Part shown: positions 1 through 9,025 of the stretch, one piece after another | Position numbering within the stretch: position 1 is the first letter of the stretch | Layout of the letters: every line of letters begins with the position of its first letter | NCBI RefSeq assembly: GCF_002894645.1 | Contig: NZ_NCQY01000009.1 | Coordinates: forward strand, 395,676-459,675 | Reading direction: 5' to 3' | Source of the DNA: Salinibacter altiplanensis | Lineage (GTDB): Bacteria > Bacteroidota > Rhodothermia > Rhodothermales > Salinibacteraceae | Length of the DNA stretch: 64,000 bases | Notes under the pieces: generated by a model | What the model was told of the DNA's origin: nothing | Database searches by the model: none | Seen by the model: the letters and a program-made list of their open reading frames with translations, nothing else | Translations under genes and position numbers: made by a program

Positions 1-987
1 AAGGACGAAGCCGAGGCCGGCGCTCACCACGAGCAGCGCACCGGTCCCCCGTTCCGCCACCGGCAAAAAGACGGCGGCCAGCCCGGCCAGTGCGACCAGC
101 GCGCCGGCAAGGACCCGCTCCGTGCCGTCCTGGTCGGAGAGGCGCCCCCCTACATACTGCCCCGCGATGCCCACCGCCAGCAGCCCAGCGTAAACGTACC
201 GGCCCGTCGACACGTCGATGGGCAGGTCGACCGTTACCAGCGGCGTAAGCAGGTCCGGCAGGAAGGTCAGCACGCCGCGGTAGTAGAGCCCTGAGAGAGC
301 CACGAGCACGAAGACCCCCGCAAACCCCGATGCGAAGAGGTGCCGGGTTTCCGCCCCCAGCGCAGCGAGCCCCTCCTTCTCGGAGGAAGGCGACGACGCG
401 TCCTTCCCCGTGGCGCCGTGCGTTCCGACAGCCGCGGTCTCGTCGACGGAGGCCCGCCACGCCGCAACCGCCGCGACGAGGGCGGGCAGGCCGAGCAGCA
501 TCGCCACCGTCGCCCAGTCGAGCGCGAGCAGCAGGAGGGCCGTGACGAGCGGCCCCCCCGCGATGCCCACGTTGCCCGCGATCCCGTGGTAGGCCAGGGC
601 CCGTCCCCGCCGTCGCACGCCCGTGCTGATGAGCGCAAGCCCCGCGGGGTGATACACGCTGGCCGCCGCCCCCCATGCCAGCAGCGCCGTCCCGAGCCCC
701 CACACCCCTGGCAGAAGGCCCAACAGCACGAACGCGCCCCCCATCCCCACGAGCCCTCCGGCAATGAGCCGCCGCGCCCCGAAGCGGTCCACAAGAATAC
801 CGCCTGGCAGCGCCCCGGCCCCGAAGAGAAAATACCCGCTTCCCACGATGGCCCCCAGGGTTGCCTCCGCCATCCCCAACTCTGCGAGCCACACGGTCAT
901 GAAGATCGGGATCGACAGCTCGTAGGTGTGGACCAGCCCGTGGCCCGTCGTTACGAGTGCGATAATGGAGCGGTCGTTGGCGTTCAT
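1..987 (-). CDS. MFS transporter (3' end beyond the left edge)
   Basis: This is a major facilitator superfamily permease of the inner membrane, substrate unknown. The frame runs without a stop from an ATG at 985-987 to base 1, giving 329 residues and no stop codon, so the C-terminus lies outside the window. The protein is a chain of hydrophobic segments. It carries a loop motif (GGILVDRFGARR, about residues 61-72) after the second helix, which fits the MFS signature. The stretch VYHPAGLALIS followed by GRALAYHGIAGNVG resembles the fosmidomycin-resistance (Fsr-like) branch, but that subfamily call is a family impression only. A gene-free stretch of about 725 bp separates it from the next, divergent gene, so it probably has its own promoter. 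Fold certain, substrate not inferable. Confidence 0.85.
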   Translation of the reverse strand, partial: MNANDRSIIALVTTGHGLVHTYELSIPIFMTVWLAELGMAEATLGAIVGSGYFLFGAGALPGGILVDRFGARRLIAGGLVGMGGAFVLLGLLPGVWGLGTALLAWGAAASVYHPAGLALISTGVRRRGRALAYHGIAGNVGIAGGPLVTALLLLALDWATVAMLLGLPALVAAVAAWRASVDETAAVGTHGATGKDASSPSSEKEGLAALGAETRHLFASGFAGVFVLVALSGLYYRGVLTFLPDLLTPLVTVDLPIDVSTGRYVYAGLLAVGIAGQYVGGRLSDQDGTERVLAGALVALAGLAAVFLPVAERGTGALLVVSAGLGFVL

Positions 988-1712
988 CGAGGCAGAAATG
1001 GGGCGGAGAGATTCAGTGGAGCTCTGCTCACCCGCCAAGGGGAGCGAGAGAGAGCGGGCGATTCGTGTTGCGTGGGACGTATTGCGTACAGGCGTCTCGC
1101 GATCCACGGTACAGAACACGAAAGGCGAACCACGCACCCTCCCCACAGCCCTCGCAGTACCGGCCTCGCGTCCCAGGTCTACGTCCGAGAGTACCCCCAG
1201 TCGATGCCCATCGGCAGGGCGGGCGGATCGGCCCCGGAACGCCTCCCCCCATGTCACGATCCGAGCGGGCGACTGATCGAACAGCCACTCGGCCGCGGCG
1301 GGAGCGCCCCAAAAATTCAGAAGGCGGCTGTGTGCAGGAAACGGAAAACGCCTCCTCCCTCTTTTTCGTCTAGCATCATTTACGTAAAACAACCCTTCTC
1401 TCGGTCCTGCGGTGTCGCTTTTGTCTTGGTGCCACGGAGACGAAGCGGCCACGACCACACGGGACGTCCTGGAAAGGGCCCCTTCGGCTCGCTCTCTCCT
1501 CCGGTCGTCGGTCACGTAGAATCACGCGTCCCCTGAGCCCTCATGCTTGTCGTGGAGAGCATCGCACAGCCCGGCCTGGGGCATACACTCCGGGTCCCGG
1601 GGCGTTCGTGGCCCCGCGGATCGCATGGAGGCGAACAGGGTACCATGAAAAGGAATCATGTTCGACCTGTGTGCTTCCCTCTACGTTTTTGTCCTCAACG
1701 CCAGTCCCCGTC
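988..1712. other. gene-free intergenic stretch
   Basis: These 725 bases lie between two divergent genes. Open frames exist on both strands, but their translations are rich in Arg, Pro and Gly without any recognisable motif and look like high-GC shadows. The stretch must hold the promoters of the MFS gene and of the small exported protein. A TACGTTTTTG sequence at 1682-1691 is a possible Bacteroidota-type -7 element, but this is weak. No RNA gene or repeat was recognised. Confidence 0.5.
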
Positions 1713-2168
1713 ATGCGACACCGTCTGCTCACTCTTCTCGTTGCCGGGGTGGTCGCCCTTTTCGCCCCCACGGCCGCCGCACAGTCTTCGAACATCGAAA
1801 CGATCGAGGGCTCAAATCCCGGGGAGGAGATGACCCTTACCATCACGCCTCACGTTCTGAACGACGACGTATCGGCCCGCGCCGTCGGGATCGACAGTCC
1901 CGGCGGCACCCGCTGGGCCCTCACGCTCATCGGCATCCGCCGGGCGGACTCCGTCGGGCTTTCCTTGGGAGACGAGACGCTTCCCATCGAAGACATCAGC
2001 CGCCCCGGAGAGGACGAGGTGGGGCCCACCCGGGTGTACCTGTCGCAGAAGACGTTCCTCACGGCGGCCGAGCAGGATGGGGTACACCTCCACGTGGGCG
2101 ACGCCACGCTGTCCCTCCCCGCCTCGATGCGCACCGACATGCAGCGAATCTTCGACGCCGTCCTCTGA
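1713..2168 (+). CDS. small exported protein of unknown function
   Basis: I do not recognise this 151-residue protein. It begins with a clear Sec signal peptide (MRHRLLTLLVAGVVALFAP, cleavage expected near TAAAQ at residues 20-24). The mature part is acidic, about 125 residues, probably beta-rich, with no cysteines and no further membrane segment, so it should be periplasmic or secreted. The ATG at 1713 was chosen because the signal peptide starts there; the frame is open further upstream but that extension is Arg/Ser-rich and has no such logic. It converges on the susCD operon and has no gene partner on its own strand. Confidence 0.7.
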   Translation: MRHRLLTLLVAGVVALFAPTAAAQSSNIETIEGSNPGEEMTLTITPHVLNDDVSARAVGIDSPGGTRWALTLIGIRRADSVGLSLGDETLPIEDISRPGEDEVGPTRVYLSQKTFLTAAEQDGVHLHVGDATLSLPASMRTDMQRIFDAVL

Positions 2169-2330
2169 CGCCACGCTCGGGCGCTAAAGAGCCGGCCGGC
2201 CCTGAATCGGCGGTCGGGCGAATGCAGACTTTGCTGTAGGACTCGGGCATCGGGCCGGGATTGTGAACGGCTACCCATCGACGGCCTGAACGCCATCGAC
2301 GCGTTCCGGATCGACGATCTGGAGGAGGCC

Positions 2331-2377
2331 TCAAAAACAAATGGAGGCGAGCCGACACCGGGCCGACTCGCCTCCAT
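2331..2377 (-). terminator. rho-independent terminator of the susCD operon
   Basis: A perfect 11-bp stem (ATGGAGGCGAG at 2341-2351 pairing with 2367-2377) closes a 15-base loop. Read on the minus strand, it is followed at once by a T-rich run (TTGTTTTTGA, 2331-2340). It lies about 55 bases past the susD stop codon, so it should end the leftward susC-susD transcript. Confidence 0.8.
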
Positions 2378-2432
2378 CACGTAGTTTCAAGACCGATGGA
2401 ATGCTTCCCTCTCTACGACAGTGAGCCACCCA

Positions 2433-4043
2433 TCAGCTCCCATCATATCCTGGATTCTGCTCCAGGTTGTCGTTGACCTGGAGTTGAGATTCTGGAATGG
2501 GATACAGGTCGCGGAAGCCCGGCGTGGTGGTTCCGTCAATGTCGCCTCCTTTGCCCGCCCACGTTCCGTTCTCCGTGAACTGGTTGGACCGAATTAGGTC
2601 GGAACGGCGGTGTCCCTCCCAGATCAGTTCGCGGCTTCGTTCATCCAAGACGAATTCGGGCGTGAGCTCACCGGAGGTAATGGTTCCGCTCTGATCCCCG
2701 TAGGCCCGCTCACGAAGGTCGTTCACGAGGCCCACTGCCTTGCTCATGCTCCCATTTCCGGCCCCGCGGGCCACGGCCTCGGCATACATCAAGTACGCGT
2801 CCGCGAGCCGAAACATCGGGTAGTCTGTGTCCGGGAAGGTACTGTTCGCCCCCGTCTCCCCCTCCGTAGTGATGTTTTGGTATTTCGGCAGGGCGTATCC
2901 GTCCGTGAATTCTGTGAGACTGCCAATCTCCTTGGATTGGCCCTGCGTGAAGAAGATGGCCCGGGCGTCCACGTCCGTCGAGTCCGTCGGGTAGCGTCCC
3001 ACGACATTCGACGTCGTGCGAAGCCCCCACCACCCACCGCCGAAGCCGTATGTCCCAGCACTCATGGTTCCTCCGCCAATGGCGGCATGACCGAGGAAGG
3101 TCGTGCCCCCGAACGTGCGTGTTTGTTCTCCGTCCTGCGGCACAGCGAAGATGATTTCCGGCGACGTATGGTTGTCGGCCTTAAAGTTGTGCATGTACTC
3201 ATCCGCAAGCTCGTAGCCGGAGCCGATAATTTTGTCGGTGTACGTGACCACGTCCTCGTAGCGGGCCTCTCCAACGTATACTTCGGCGTTGAGGTACAGC
3301 TTGGACAGCACCATCCATACCGCCGCCTGATCCGCTCGGCCGTACTCCGCGCTGCCGGGCGCGGGCAGCCGAGCCTCAATGTCCAGGAGCTCCTGTTCGA
3401 CAAAGTTGAACACCTCTTCTCGCGTGTTCGACGTCGGGGACTGAAGCCCAATCTCGTCCTCCTCCGTCACGATGGGCATTCCGCCAAATAGGTCCACCCC
3501 GTGCCAGTAACTAAGCGCGCGCAGGAACCGTGCCTCGGCCCGGAATTGCTGTATACGCTGCCGCATGTCTTCCGCCACTCCCCGTTCGTTCAGCTTTGCC
3601 TCCGTCGTCTGCCGGAGAAACTCGTTGACCATCGAGGCCTGGAAGAAGATGCGGTTGTACATGGCCTCGACGAAGGGATTGTCCGGGGTCCACTGTTGTT
3701 CATTGAGGGGTTGGATTCCCTCGTCGCCCCAAGCGAGGACCGCTTCGTCCGTCGGGAGCTCTTGGAGTTGCCAGTACGCCCGAACGTACTGGGAAAACCC
3801 CTCATCGATGAGCTCAAGGTCCGGATTGCCCGCCGGACCGTCCTGTCCCGTCAGGACCAATCCCCCGTACAGCTTCCCGAGGAAGGCCCGGTACGAAGAT
3901 TCATCTTGGAAGGCCGTCTCTGGAGAGGCGGAGCTTTGCGGCTCCACCCCGGCATCACATCCGATCAGCCCAACGGCCAGGACCATGAACAAAACGGCTC
4001 GAAGCGCTCGCTTGATAGACATAGTTTGATCGGTTTTGGGCAT
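2433..4043 (-). CDS. SusD/RagB-family outer-membrane lipoprotein
   Basis: This is a SusD-like substrate-binding lipoprotein that caps a SusC TonB-dependent channel on the cell surface and captures an oligosaccharide or similar ligand. The 536-residue reading has a lipoprotein signal ending in LIGC (Cys29). An internal ATG at 4022 (MSIKRALRAV) gives a more typical short signal and may be the true start. The body has the SusD pattern: helical TPR-like N-terminal half (FRAEARFLRALSYWHGVDLFGG), the MFRLADAYLMYAEAV segment late in the protein, and the C-terminal LWEGHRRSDLIR/LYPIPESQLQVN block typical of RagB/SusD. It lies 32 bp after susC in one operon. No glycoside hydrolase is adjacent, so the ligand cannot be named. 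Confidence 0.93.
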   Translation of the reverse strand: MPKTDQTMSIKRALRAVLFMVLAVGLIGCDAGVEPQSSASPETAFQDESSYRAFLGKLYGGLVLTGQDGPAGNPDLELIDEGFSQYVRAYWQLQELPTDEAVLAWGDEGIQPLNEQQWTPDNPFVEAMYNRIFFQASMVNEFLRQTTEAKLNERGVAEDMRQRIQQFRAEARFLRALSYWHGVDLFGGMPIVTEEDEIGLQSPTSNTREEVFNFVEQELLDIEARLPAPGSAEYGRADQAAVWMVLSKLYLNAEVYVGEARYEDVVTYTDKIIGSGYELADEYMHNFKADNHTSPEIIFAVPQDGEQTRTFGGTTFLGHAAIGGGTMSAGTYGFGGGWWGLRTTSNVVGRYPTDSTDVDARAIFFTQGQSKEIGSLTEFTDGYALPKYQNITTEGETGANSTFPDTDYPMFRLADAYLMYAEAVARGAGNGSMSKAVGLVNDLRERAYGDQSGTITSGELTPEFVLDERSRELIWEGHRRSDLIRSNQFTENGTWAGKGGDIDGTTTPGFRDLYPIPESQLQVNDNLEQNPGYDGS

Positions 4044-4075
4044 TTCGTACGGAGGATTTCAGTTCTGCGGAGAGA

Positions 4076-7000
4076 CTAAAACTGGACATCCAGGCCTCCC
4101 GTGACGGTCCGTGTCCGGGGGAAGACATCGTTGTCAATCCCGACCCCACTCGTCTCTCCAATTTCGGGCTCCGGACCGCTGTAGCCGCTCAGCACGAAGA
4201 CATTGCTCACACTTCCGTATAGACGGAGCCGATCGACGCCAGGAATCCGGTCGAAGCTATACCCCAGCGTGATGTTGTCCATCTTCAGGAAAGAGGCATC
4301 CTCCACGTAGTGGTCGGAAAAATACTGGGGCTGATCGAAATTCGTCTCCAACACCGACTCGTGGAGGTTCGAAGGCGCGAATTCGTCCGCACGATTGTAC
4401 GTCCCTAGGTTGGACGCAATGTTGTTGTACACGTGGTTTCCGAGCTGAGCCCGGAGAGAGAAGCTCACATCAAAGCCATCGTACCGCACCTGGGAGGTAT
4501 GCCCAAACGTCCAGTCGGGCTGGGGGCTCTTGTAGGCCGTGCGGTCTTCGGACGTGACCTCGCCGTCCCCGCTCGTGTCCTTGTACATGTCCGCCAAGTT
4601 GACCTCTCCGTCCCCGTTGTGGTCCACGTTGTCAGTCAGGGGGTCGCCATTCTCATCCGTCTTGTGACGGAATACGTAGAAGGAATTGACCGGCTCTCCC
4701 TCTTGGAGGATTTGGACCTGGTTCCCAACCCCTCCACTGATTCCTCCGGTCCGAACCCCGGAGCTGAAGTTCGTGAGCTTCGTGAGTTCGTTGTCGTTCG
4801 TGGAGGCGTTGAACCGCGCGTTGTAGGAGAAGTCCTCGGTTTCGTAGACGGCGGCGTCTACGCTGAACTCAATTCCTGTATTCCGGACGGATCCTACGTT
4901 CGTCAGCACCTGATCCGACAGGTTGGCGCCGGCCGGGACGATGCTCGAGAACAGCAGGTCGTTGGTCTCCTTTCTGTAATACTCGACCGACCCCGTAATG
5001 CGCCCCTCGAAGAGCCCGTAGTCGGCCCCAATGTTGTAGGAGGTCGTCTCCTCCCACTTCAGGTTCTGATCCACGGCGCTTGGACGGATGGTCGTGAGGA
5101 ACTCATCGCCAAACTGGACCCGCGCTCGTTGATTGCTTAGCTCGAAGAGACGCGAATACTGGAAGTCGCCGATCTCCTGGTTTCCGGTAATGCCCCAGGA
5201 CCCTCGAATTTTGAGGCTCGTGAGCGTTTCGGAGAACGGCTCCATGAAGTCCTCATTGTGAACGCGCCAGGCGACGGCCGCGGAGGGAAAGGTCCCCCAC
5301 CGGTTTTCAGGGCTAAACCGGGACGATCCGTCTCGTCGGACCGTGGCCGTAAGCACGTACTTGTTGGCCAGCGTGTAATTGACGCGACCGAAGCCGGAGA
5401 TCAGGCGGCTGGGGGTCTCACTAACGAAGGTATTCACCTCAGAGGCAGGGAGCGTGCTGTTCTCTCCGAGCAGATTCGAGGACAAACCAGACGCCGAGAT
5501 CTCCGGAAATTTGTTCAGGTCGTCCTGATACGAATACCCTGCCGTGACGTCTACCTGACTGCTGAGACCCTCAAACTCGTTTTGGTAATTGAGCGTCGCG
5601 TCCAGCAGTCGCGTGAACCGGGTAAAGTTCGCCCGGTCCACCTGGCCCGGATTCGCGGCTTCGACCTGCCCTCGCTCGTTGGTCGGAATGAACCGCTGCC
5701 GCTCTCCCGTCGATACGTCGTAGCCCAGATTCACGTCGGCACTGATTCCGTCCACGAACGCCGGGTCGTAGGTAAACTTGAAGTTTCCGACGCTCCGGTA
5801 CGTATCCCCCGTTTCGTCCTGCAGATCGAGTGTCGCGACGGGGTTGTTCTCTGCTTCGTTTGAGAATTCCCTCCACTCAAAGTACCCCGTCTGCTCGTTG
5901 CGTTCGGAAACCACCGGCTGCGTGGGGGCAAAAACGGCGGCCGTCTCAATGACGCTCGGCGCGTACTGATCGTCCGTTCTCGATCCCCGAACGTTGATGT
6001 CGAGGTCGAGCCGGTCGTCGAGAAACGGGCGATTGTACTTCACGGAGGCGTTTACCCGCTGGGTCTCAGACGTCCTCAACACGCCTTCCTCGTTCTGGTA
6101 CCCGAGCGCGATTCGGTATCGATCCCCTTGTTCAGACCCTCCCGAAAAACTCAAAGAGTGCTGCTGACCGAGTGCTCGCTCGAAGATCTCGTCCTGCCAG
6201 TTTGTATTGGCGTCCCCAAGATCGCCCGTCAGATTCGGAAACTGCTCACTGATGACCTCGCGGTATTGCCGGGCGCCTAGAACGTTTCGGGTTCCCGTTG
6301 TATTGGTGGACGATACCGATCCACTGTAGGAGATTCGGGTCTGCTCACCGTCCCCCTGTTTGGTCGTGATCAGGACCACCCCATTTGCCCCACGGGCTCC
6401 GTAGATGGCCGCGGCGGATGCGTCCTTCAGAACCGTGATGTCCTGTATTTCATTCGGGTTCAGAAAATTGAGGGGGTTTCGCCCTTCCGAAAGGCCACCA
6501 GGGCTGTGTGGAGTGTCATTCAGCGGAACACCGTCGATCACGAAGAGGGGCCGGTTACTGGCGTTTATGGAGGTGCCTCCCCGAATCCGAATAAACGTCT
6601 GTCCGCCCGGCCGTCCCGAGTTGGACTTGATGTTCAGACCAGCAACCTTCCCCTGTAAGAGTCGGTCCGCGCTGACCGTGGGCACTTTGTTGAAGTCCTC
6701 ACTACTGACCTTATTCACGACGCCCGTCACGTCGCCCTGCTCCTGCTGTCCATACCCGACGACCACCAGCTCGTCGATCTGCTGGGCGGCCGGGGCCAGG
6801 GCCACGTCAACCGTCGTGCGCCCCGCGATGGCGACGGCCCGTGACTGAAACCCGACAAATGAGAAGCGCAGCGAGTCCGTGTCAACGGGCACCGCCAGGC
6901 TGTACTGCCCCTGGGGCCCCGTGGCCGTCCCGACGGTGCTGCCCGGCACAGACACATTCGCGCCCGGCAGTGGCGAGTTGTCGTCCGCCGATGTGACAGT

Positions 7001-7093
7001 GCCACGAATCTGTTGCTCCTGCGCATGGGCCGTCCCCACACAGAGGGCCAGGCCCAAGACCGCGAGCGTCAGGATCGAGTGTCGGCATTTCAT
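4076..7093 (-). CDS. SusC/RagA-family TonB-dependent outer-membrane transporter
   Basis: This is the outer-membrane channel that imports the ligand bound by the SusD partner using TonB energy. It is 1005 residues long, normal for the family. Features in order are a signal peptide (residues 1-24), a carboxypeptidase-like regulatory beta domain (about 28-110, with DNSPLPGANVSVPGS), and a DELVVVGYG motif (about 108-116) leading into the plug. The plug contains LLQGKVAGL and RGGTSINASNRPLFVIDGVP. A long beta-barrel follows and ends in the terminal Phe (DVQF) expected for barrel insertion. It is the first gene of the susCD operon. Two LacI-type palindromes lie 68-93 bp upstream, so repression by the adjacent LacI regulator is very likely. 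Confidence 0.95.
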   Translation of the reverse strand: MKCRHSILTLAVLGLALCVGTAHAQEQQIRGTVTSADDNSPLPGANVSVPGSTVGTATGPQGQYSLAVPVDTDSLRFSFVGFQSRAVAIAGRTTVDVALAPAAQQIDELVVVGYGQQEQGDVTGVVNKVSSEDFNKVPTVSADRLLQGKVAGLNIKSNSGRPGGQTFIRIRGGTSINASNRPLFVIDGVPLNDTPHSPGGLSEGRNPLNFLNPNEIQDITVLKDASAAAIYGARGANGVVLITTKQGDGEQTRISYSGSVSSTNTTGTRNVLGARQYREVISEQFPNLTGDLGDANTNWQDEIFERALGQQHSLSFSGGSEQGDRYRIALGYQNEEGVLRTSETQRVNASVKYNRPFLDDRLDLDINVRGSRTDDQYAPSVIETAAVFAPTQPVVSERNEQTGYFEWREFSNEAENNPVATLDLQDETGDTYRSVGNFKFTYDPAFVDGISADVNLGYDVSTGERQRFIPTNERGQVEAANPGQVDRANFTRFTRLLDATLNYQNEFEGLSSQVDVTAGYSYQDDLNKFPEISASGLSSNLLGENSTLPASEVNTFVSETPSRLISGFGRVNYTLANKYVLTATVRRDGSSRFSPENRWGTFPSAAVAWRVHNEDFMEPFSETLTSLKIRGSWGITGNQEIGDFQYSRLFELSNQRARVQFGDEFLTTIRPSAVDQNLKWEETTSYNIGADYGLFEGRITGSVEYYRKETNDLLFSSIVPAGANLSDQVLTNVGSVRNTGIEFSVDAAVYETEDFSYNARFNASTNDNELTKLTNFSSGVRTGGISGGVGNQVQILQEGEPVNSFYVFRHKTDENGDPLTDNVDHNGDGEVNLADMYKDTSGDGEVTSEDRTAYKSPQPDWTFGHTSQVRYDGFDVSFSLRAQLGNHVYNNIASNLGTYNRADEFAPSNLHESVLETNFDQPQYFSDHYVEDASFLKMDNITLGYSFDRIPGVDRLRLYGSVSNVFVLSGYSGPEPEIGETSGVGIDNDVFPRTRTVTGGLDVQF

Positions 7094-7160
7094 AAGTCGG
7101 ATGTTGGGTCGGTGATTCAGGATCGGATCAGGGGGACAGCCGCCTCGTCGGTCCCTGGAA

Positions 7161-7186
7161 GTAAGCGCTTACACGAAAGCGCTTAC
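7161..7186 (-). promoter_or_regulatory. tandem LacI-type operators before susC
   Basis: Two palindromic sites lie side by side: GTAAGCGCTTAC at 7161-7172 (perfect) and GAAAGCGCTTAC at 7175-7186 (one arm differs at one base). Their centres are 14 bp apart. The CG-centred palindrome is the classic LacI/GalR-family operator form. They sit between the lacI 3' end and the susC start, in susC promoter territory. Confidence 0.85.
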
Positions 7187-7191
7187 ATTGA

Positions 7192-7218
7192 AACAAAAAA
7201 GCCAGTGTCCTGGGGGGC
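7192..7218 (-). terminator. possible terminator of the lacI gene
   Basis: On the minus strand, just past the regulator stop codon, a short stem (CCAG, loop GACA, CTGG) is followed by a run of six T and then GTTT. The stem is weak, but the T-run and position fit transcript ending just before the susC operators. Confidence 0.5.
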
Positions 7219-7226
7219 ATCGTTCC

Positions 7227-8309
7227 TCACGCCTCTCTCCACGTGAAGCCGGCCGATGCGGCTTCCTGTTCGGGATGGCCGCCGCACGTCCGCCGCACGA
7301 CGAGTTCCGGGGAGAACACGGTGCTCGACACCGGTCCCGCGTCCGTATCGTCGATGCGTCGCAGGAGCGTTCGGGCCGCCCGGGCGCCCATCGTGCGGGC
7401 GGGCTGGCGGAGCGTCGTGAGCCCGGCACACCGGCTCAGCTCAAGATCGTCGAACCCGACGATCGCGAGGTCCTCCGGCACGCGGAGGCCCTGTTTCCGA
7501 ACGGCTTCCATGGCCCCCAGTGCCTGCATGTCCGACGCGGCGAACACCGCGTCCGGCCGGGGATCGCGCTCAAGAAGGGTCTTCATGGCCCGGTAGCCGC
7601 CCTTTTCGGAAAACGCGAATGGCCGTTCGTTGCTCGCAGCGATCAGGTCGTCCCGCACCGTCCGGCCGTCGTCCCGCAGTGCCTGTTCGTAGCCTTTTCG
7701 TCGGGCACGGGCCGGAGGCGGGTCGTACTCTACGGTGATGTGCCCGATGCGCTCGTGCCCCAGGTCGATCAGGTGCTGCGTCGCCTTGTATCCTCCCTCT
7801 TGGCTGTCCACGACGAACGACTCGAACTGTGGATGGTCGCCATCCGCGAGAACGACCGCCCGGTTGGTCTCCGCCAGGCGATCGGCCCATTCGCCCGTCA
7901 GCGGCATCGAGAGCAAAAAAATACCGTCGTTTCGTCCAGGCTGGAGCGCCCGAGCCATGTACGTGTTGAGGGACTCCGGATCGGGCTGCTCATGAATGCG
8001 GTCCTGAGGGTTCGCGGGCGCATGAATCGTGAGATCCATGTCCCGGTCCGCGAGGGCGTGCTGGATGCCCCGCATCACGTGCATGTAGAAGTAGTTTGCC
8101 ACGACCGGCGCCACGACCGCAATCTGGTTCGTGTGCTGTCGCGCCAGGTTCTGTGCCGAAGCATGGGGCCGGTAGTTTAGGGCCGTCGCGGCGTCGAGTA
8201 CATGCTGCCGCGTGTCTTCACTGACCCCGGATTCGTCGTTGAAGACCCGAGACACCGTCGCCGTCGACACGTCCGCACGCTCCGCGATGTCGTAAATGGT
8301 TGTCGACAC
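7227..8309 (-). CDS. LacI-family transcriptional regulator
   Basis: This is a sugar-responsive repressor. The N-terminal helix-turn-helix reads TIYDIAERADVSTATVSRVF, followed by the hinge helix (YRPHASAQNLARQ) and a periplasmic-binding-protein-like effector domain ending near FDDLELSRCAGLTTLRQP. The frame is open to an ATG at 8375, but a GTG at 8307-8309 places the HTH about three residues from the start, as is normal. It also leaves the palindrome at 8348-8359 outside the coding region, so GTG is preferred (360 residues). The gene lies next to susCD and divergent from a sodium symporter. All three units carry matching palindromes upstream, implying local and autogenous control. The inducer is unknown. 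Confidence 0.92.
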   Translation of the reverse strand: MSTTIYDIAERADVSTATVSRVFNDESGVSEDTRQHVLDAATALNYRPHASAQNLARQHTNQIAVVAPVVANYFYMHVMRGIQHALADRDMDLTIHAPANPQDRIHEQPDPESLNTYMARALQPGRNDGIFLLSMPLTGEWADRLAETNRAVVLADGDHPQFESFVVDSQEGGYKATQHLIDLGHERIGHITVEYDPPPARARRKGYEQALRDDGRTVRDDLIAASNERPFAFSEKGGYRAMKTLLERDPRPDAVFAASDMQALGAMEAVRKQGLRVPEDLAIVGFDDLELSRCAGLTTLRQPARTMGARAARTLLRRIDDTDAGPVSSTVFSPELVVRRTCGGHPEQEAASAGFTWREA

Positions 8310-8347
8310 GGATGAACTGGACGGAACATGGTGCAAGGTTTGATTTC

Positions 8348-8359
8348 GTAAGCGCTTAC
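8348..8359. promoter_or_regulatory. LacI-type operator before lacI
   Basis: A perfect palindrome GTAAGCGCTTAC, identical to the site at 7161-7172. It lies 39 bp upstream of the preferred GTG start of the regulator gene, so it probably serves autorepression. If translation began at 8375 it would be inside the coding region, one reason to doubt that start. Confidence 0.8.
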
Positions 8360-8391
8360 ACCGTAATACTTTCATAATGCAATGTCAAGTC

Positions 8392-8401
8392 GAAGCGCTT
8401 C
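8392..8401. promoter_or_regulatory. second operator-like palindrome before lacI
   Basis: GAAGCGCTTC is a perfect 10-bp palindrome sharing the AAGCGCTT core with the other sites. Its centre is 43 bp from the centre of the 8348-8359 site, about four helical turns. It is shorter than the others, so binding is less certain. Confidence 0.55.
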
Positions 8402-8480
8402 TACAGTTTTGCGAGCCGCGTGTGGGCCGTCTCCGATTTGCGGTTTTCTAGGCGGGCGGGCAAAGCAATTTCTAAAAGCT

Positions 8481-8777
8481 GTCATTCCGAGCGGAACGCT
8501 GGGAGCAAGGGCGACCGCATGCTCCTGAGGGACGAAGCGAAGTCGAGGTACTGGGAGCGCAGTGCCCGAGTGCTCCTGGAGTGAATCTCTCAGTACACTG
8601 ACAAAACCGGCCTCTACGGGCGGTTTCCGCCCGGTCCAACGAGATTTCCAGAGGATGACCCTGCGACGGAAGAGTCTCCTTGAAGAGCGCGGAATCTGCA
8701 GAAAAAGGCACGTTGTCCCGGGTCTTCTCTCCGCTGACACCAGAGAGCTCCTTCGACGTCGCTCCGCCCAGGATGAC
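8481..8777. repeat. degenerate intergenic repeat cluster (GTCATTCCGAGCG type)
   Basis: The stretch begins with GTCATTCCGAGCGGAACG and a GAAGCGAAGTCGAGG segment (8481-8548). It ends with CTCCTTCGACGTCGCTCCGC and CCAGGATGAC (8748-8777), which on the minus strand reads GTCATCCTGGGCGGAGCGAC and GTCGAAGGAG. These two ends are inverted relatives of each other. They resemble the GTCATCCTGAGCG...GTCGAAGGATCTC repeats that I recall from intergenic DNA of Bacteroidota and Chlorobi. No gene is visible inside. Confidence 0.5.
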
Positions 8778-8899
8778 CTCTGCTCAGAAGTTTTGTCGTG
8801 TGGTGTGGCACTGCCTGCATCGGGGCGTGTGCTGTGGAGGCAAGGAGGACGCCGTTCTTTTTTCGTCTTGCGTCCCTTCGTCGCCCTTGCTACTTTTTC

Positions 8900-8911
8900 G
8901 AAACCGCTTAC
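8900..8911. promoter_or_regulatory. LacI-type operator-like site before the symporter
   Basis: GAAACCGCTTAC differs by one base from the susC operator GAAAGCGCTTAC. It lies 114 bp before the symporter start codon, in a stretch otherwise free of genes. It suggests that the symporter belongs to the same regulon as susCD. Confidence 0.55.
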
Positions 8912-9025
8912 ATCGGCAGCACAACCGCATGGGAGTTTCCTCGGCGGGTGACGGATCGCCCCTGCCGCAGCGTGTAGTGCCCCCCCAGACGCCTCCTCTG
9001 AGTTTCCCGACTCTCATCCCGTCCC

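Noticed and set aside
340-1536. A 398-codon rightward open frame over the MFS gene and the following gap
   Set aside because: Composition is Arg/Pro/His-rich without structure. The MFS reading on the other strand explains the left half.
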